From contig JANWKT010000014.1 in assembly GCA_025451235.1 (NCBI GenBank), positions 62,001-126,000 of the forward strand: 64,000 bases of DNA. Direction: 5' to 3'. Under the pieces are notes generated by a model, which was not told where the DNA came from, ran no database searches, and saw nothing but the letters and a program-made list of their open reading frames with translations. Shown here in pieces: positions 62,015-64,000 of the stretch (its first letter is position 1; each line of letters opens with the position of its first letter). Source of the stretch: Flavobacteriales bacterium (lineage in GTDB: Bacteria > Bacteroidota > Bacteroidia > CAIKAF01). The position numbers were made by a program, and so were the translations under genes.

Positions 62015-62998
62015 ATGAAAAAACGACCAGAATTCACGTATGTGGAAACAGGAGAACCACACGCTATCAGGCGAAGAGAGATCCTGACTAAATATCCTCA
62101 GATCAGAAAGCTATTTGGTTACGACCGGAGACAAGCTCTTGTAACCATATTGGTGATCCTTGCTCAATTGACCCTTGCTTATTTTATTCCACGTTTATTT
62201 CCATCAGTGAGTCCTTTGGGAAAATGGACATTGGTCATTCTATCTGCCTTATTTATTGGTTCGATATTGAACCATTGGTTGTCTATGGCCATTCATGAAA
62301 CAGCACATAACCTCATGTTCAAAAAGAAAATAAACAATCAGATCCTGGCCATATTAGCCAACATTCCGTTGTTGGCTCCTTTTGCCATGAGTTTTCATCG
62401 TTATCATTTGAATCACCATCAACATTTGGGAGTGGATGAAAAAGACCGGGATCTACCACATACCTGTGAAGCCAAATGCATAGATAATAAACCTGTATTA
62501 AAAGGAACCTGGCTCATCTTCAACCATTTTTTTTACCTGATCAGAGGTGTCACCTTCGCCAAGAAGCCCAACAAGCCTGAATTGATTAACCTGGTGGTTA
62601 TTATTGCGACCACTCTTTTAATTGTTATCACCATGGGCTGTGCAAGCACTATGTATCTGTGGCTTTCAACCGTGATCGGATTAAGCTTTCATCCGGTAGC
62701 TGCACATTTCATTCACGAACATTATACTTTCTCACCGGGGCAGGAAACCTTTAGTTATTATGGTCCATTAAATAAAGTAACTTTTAATGTTGGGTATCAT
62801 AACGAACACCATGATTTTATGAACATACCTGGGAGCAGAGTACCTAAAGTAAAAGAAATGGCTCCTGAATATTACGAGAAACTGGTGAGCCATCAATCAT
62901 GGACATGTGTATTGGTTGAATTCGTGTTCAGAAAGGATATGGGTTTAAAGAGCAGGATAGTGAGAACGCAGGAGGACTTTGATAAGTACAAGCACTAA
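62015..62998 (+). CDS. Sphingolipid delta-4 desaturase (DEGS1/DES1)-like protein
   Basis: A 327-residue membrane desaturase. It opens with the family's N-terminal signature (FTYVETGEPHAIRRREIL near residues 7-24). Three histidine boxes follow: HETAH at 94-98, HLNHH at 131-135 and HNEHH at 262-266, with HFIHEHY near 231-237. YYGPLNKVTFNVGYHNEHHD and the closing APEYYEKL region match the eukaryotic dihydroceramide delta-4 desaturases as I recall them. It should add a 4,5 double bond to a long-chain base or ceramide. Upstream in-frame ATGs exist (61970) but the duplicated leader supports 62015. A 53-base gap follows to the next RRNH gene. Confidence 0.88.
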   Translation: MKKRPEFTYVETGEPHAIRRREILTKYPQIRKLFGYDRRQALVTILVILAQLTLAYFIPRLFPSVSPLGKWTLVILSALFIGSILNHWLSMAIHETAHNLMFKKKINNQILAILANIPLLAPFAMSFHRYHLNHHQHLGVDEKDRDLPHTCEAKCIDNKPVLKGTWLIFNHFFYLIRGVTFAKKPNKPELINLVVIIATTLLIVITMGCASTMYLWLSTVIGLSFHPVAAHFIHEHYTFSPGQETFSYYGPLNKVTFNVGYHNEHHDFMNIPGSRVPKVKEMAPEYYEKLVSHQSWTCVLVEFVFRKDMGLKSRIVRTQEDFDKYKH

Positions 62999-63051
62999 TT
63001 CACAACATTGATTAAATAACGATTCATTCTATACTAAACAAAATTTTTAAA

Positions 63052-63648
63052 ATGAAAATTACATTATTCCTTTTGATTGTACTTTCTGCTCTGCCGGTTG
63101 TAGCGCAGCGACGTAACCACCATCTACGGGTAAAAGTGAATATCCAAGCCCAGACACCAAATTCCCTGAATGGGGATACGAATACCCTTGAAGTTGCTGT
63201 GACCGAGTCTATGATTGCGCAGCCGGTATTACCTGTTGGCTACCTTGATTCAACAAATCAAAATTTCACAAGCATTGCTTCTGGTCCCGAGGTTTTTACC
63301 ACTTCAAAAAGGTTTCAGTATCCTGCATCCGAAGTGGATACTAAAAATGTGGCCGATAGAAAAACGCCATTTCAGATATTGTCGCTGGTTCCTGCAAAAA
63401 GCTTGCACAGAGCACCGCAACAAATCATGGATATAAAAAAAGTGAACACATTCGGTGATGCTTTGCTGATGGTATTGCTCATCCTGGCGTCATTGTTTGT
63501 CATCGCTGGAATAGTGTTTCTTTTATTGGTTACCTGTGCCGGGTTTTTAGGGGTTTATATATCGTTGATGTATGCTTTTATAGGGACTGCCTTGTCCACA
63601 GCTCTGGCAGCCTTTGTTGTTTATTTTATAGTGCTTGCCACTACTTAA
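63052..63648 (+). CDS. Small exported RRNH-family membrane-anchored protein 2
   Basis: A 198-residue protein with the same plan as the gene at 61073: signal peptide ending at PVVAQ (residue 19), then RRNHHLRVKVNIQ, a polar middle (about 35-125), and three hydrophobic C-terminal segments (VLLILASLFVIAGIVFLLL and two more). The C-termini of the two genes are similar in hydropathy but not in sequence. It probably follows the desaturase in one transcript; no clear promoter lies in the 53-base gap. Function unknown. Confidence 0.75.
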   Translation: MKITLFLLIVLSALPVVAQRRNHHLRVKVNIQAQTPNSLNGDTNTLEVAVTESMIAQPVLPVGYLDSTNQNFTSIASGPEVFTTSKRFQYPASEVDTKNVADRKTPFQILSLVPAKSLHRAPQQIMDIKKVNTFGDALLMVLLILASLFVIAGIVFLLLVTCAGFLGVYISLMYAFIGTALSTALAAFVVYFIVLATT

Positions 63649-63673
63649 TATAAATGAATTAAAAATAATTTTT

Positions 63674-64000
63674 ATGATGAATAAAATTAAAATAAGTTTT
63701 GTCCTTTGTATGTCCATTCTTTTGGTAAGCCAGAACTATGCACAAACTCAATTCTATAAACTACCAAGAGTAAGGGTTGATAAAACCCATCATACAGAAA
63801 ATGAAGTAAAGAACACTCCATCGATCAGCCTCAGGAAGGATAAAAAAACAGTTAGTAGCGTTCAATTTTCTGTAGCCCCTAAAGATTCACTCATCCATGA
63901 AATAAAAGAAGCAGTTGTTTTGCAGGAAGTCGATAGATCGGATCCTGATAAATTATTGGTGAAACCCATTAATAGCAAACGCAAAAATACAGTGGATGGA
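63674..64000 (+). CDS. RRNH-type exported protein 3, cut by window end
   Basis: Open reading frame from ATG at 63674 to the last base (109 codons). Signal peptide ending near NYAQ (residue 24), then a PRVRVDK motif equivalent to RVRVNIQ, and a polar region including DPDKLLVKP, which resembles SPDKPILK in the first family member. The anchor region lies beyond the window. It follows the preceding RRNH gene by 25 bases and is probably cotranscribed. Function unknown. Confidence 0.7.
   Translation, partial: MMNKIKISFVLCMSILLVSQNYAQTQFYKLPRVRVDKTHHTENEVKNTPSISLRKDKKTVSSVQFSVAPKDSLIHEIKEAVVLQEVDRSDPDKLLVKPINSKRKNTVDG

Overview
The window is one continuous chromosomal stretch from a member of the phylum Bacteroidota. 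The support is consistent across the window: several secreted proteins end in type IX secretion (T9SS) C-terminal domains, including one gliding-motility-associated (CHU_C-type) domain; promoters fit the Bacteroidota -33/-7 pattern (TTG, about 18-20 nt, TAnnTTTG); and DUF1599-folP-cdaA, uppP-truB-queA and the GIN-domain/ECF-sigma gene sets are typical of that phylum. The base composition looks AT-rich by eye. I cannot place it below phylum level. There is no phage, insertion sequence, CRISPR array or complete tRNA/rRNA gene.

Layout. 1-5.4 kb: envelope and tRNA-modification genes (uppP, truB, queA), a glutaryl-CoA-dehydrogenase-like gene, a small lipoprotein and a FabH-like synthase. 5.5-13.8 kb: a K+-dependent-type membrane pyrophosphatase, a HAD phosphatase, small orphans, a spermidine-synthase-like methyltransferase, a possible small RNA, an FKBP lipoprotein, a phosphoglucosamine mutase and a T9SS protein. 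14-18.1 kb: a compact run of TPR protein, ComA-like phosphosulfolactate synthase, rhodanese, DedA and AroE. 18.2-22.5 kb: a secreted DUF2341/PKD protein and uvrB. 22.5-29.9 kb: an accessory-looking minus-strand run of small secreted and membrane proteins (two are tandem paralogues), an orphan ABC permease and a DoxX/thioredoxin-like protein. 30-35.8 kb: DUF1599 divergent from folP-cdaA, then Maf, UbiA and a beta-repeat membrane protein. 35.8-42.5 kb: a 1392-residue CHU_C protein, a threonine-synthase-like PLP enzyme, an SDR and a MaoC-like hydratase. 42.5-50.6 kb: three tandem POT peptide transporters and a DPP4-type peptidase, which look like a peptide-assimilation locus. 50.8-55.3 kb: an ECF sigma factor, anti-sigma protein and GIN/beta-barrel protein set, a Skp/OmpH chaperone and an RluA-type pseudouridine synthase. 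55.5-60.9 kb: an MFS exporter, rpsL-rpsG-fusA and RluF.

The most unusual part is the last 3 kb (61.0-64.0 kb). A desaturase there carries both the N-terminal signature and the histidine boxes of the eukaryotic sphingolipid delta-4 desaturase (DEGS1/DES1) family. It is embedded in an expanded family of small secreted, C-terminally membrane-anchored proteins that share an RRNH...V-V-I motif: two intact copies, one cut by the window edge and one decayed. The promoter/leader in front of the first family member is duplicated in front of the desaturase. This is the best candidate for an undescribed system, possibly lipid modification of sphingolipids or sulfonolipids, but the small proteins' function is unknown.

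Intergenic spaces hold several families of palindromes and degenerate 7-bp repeats that recur across the window, described as separate findings. All family assignments rest on reading motifs; no database search was run.
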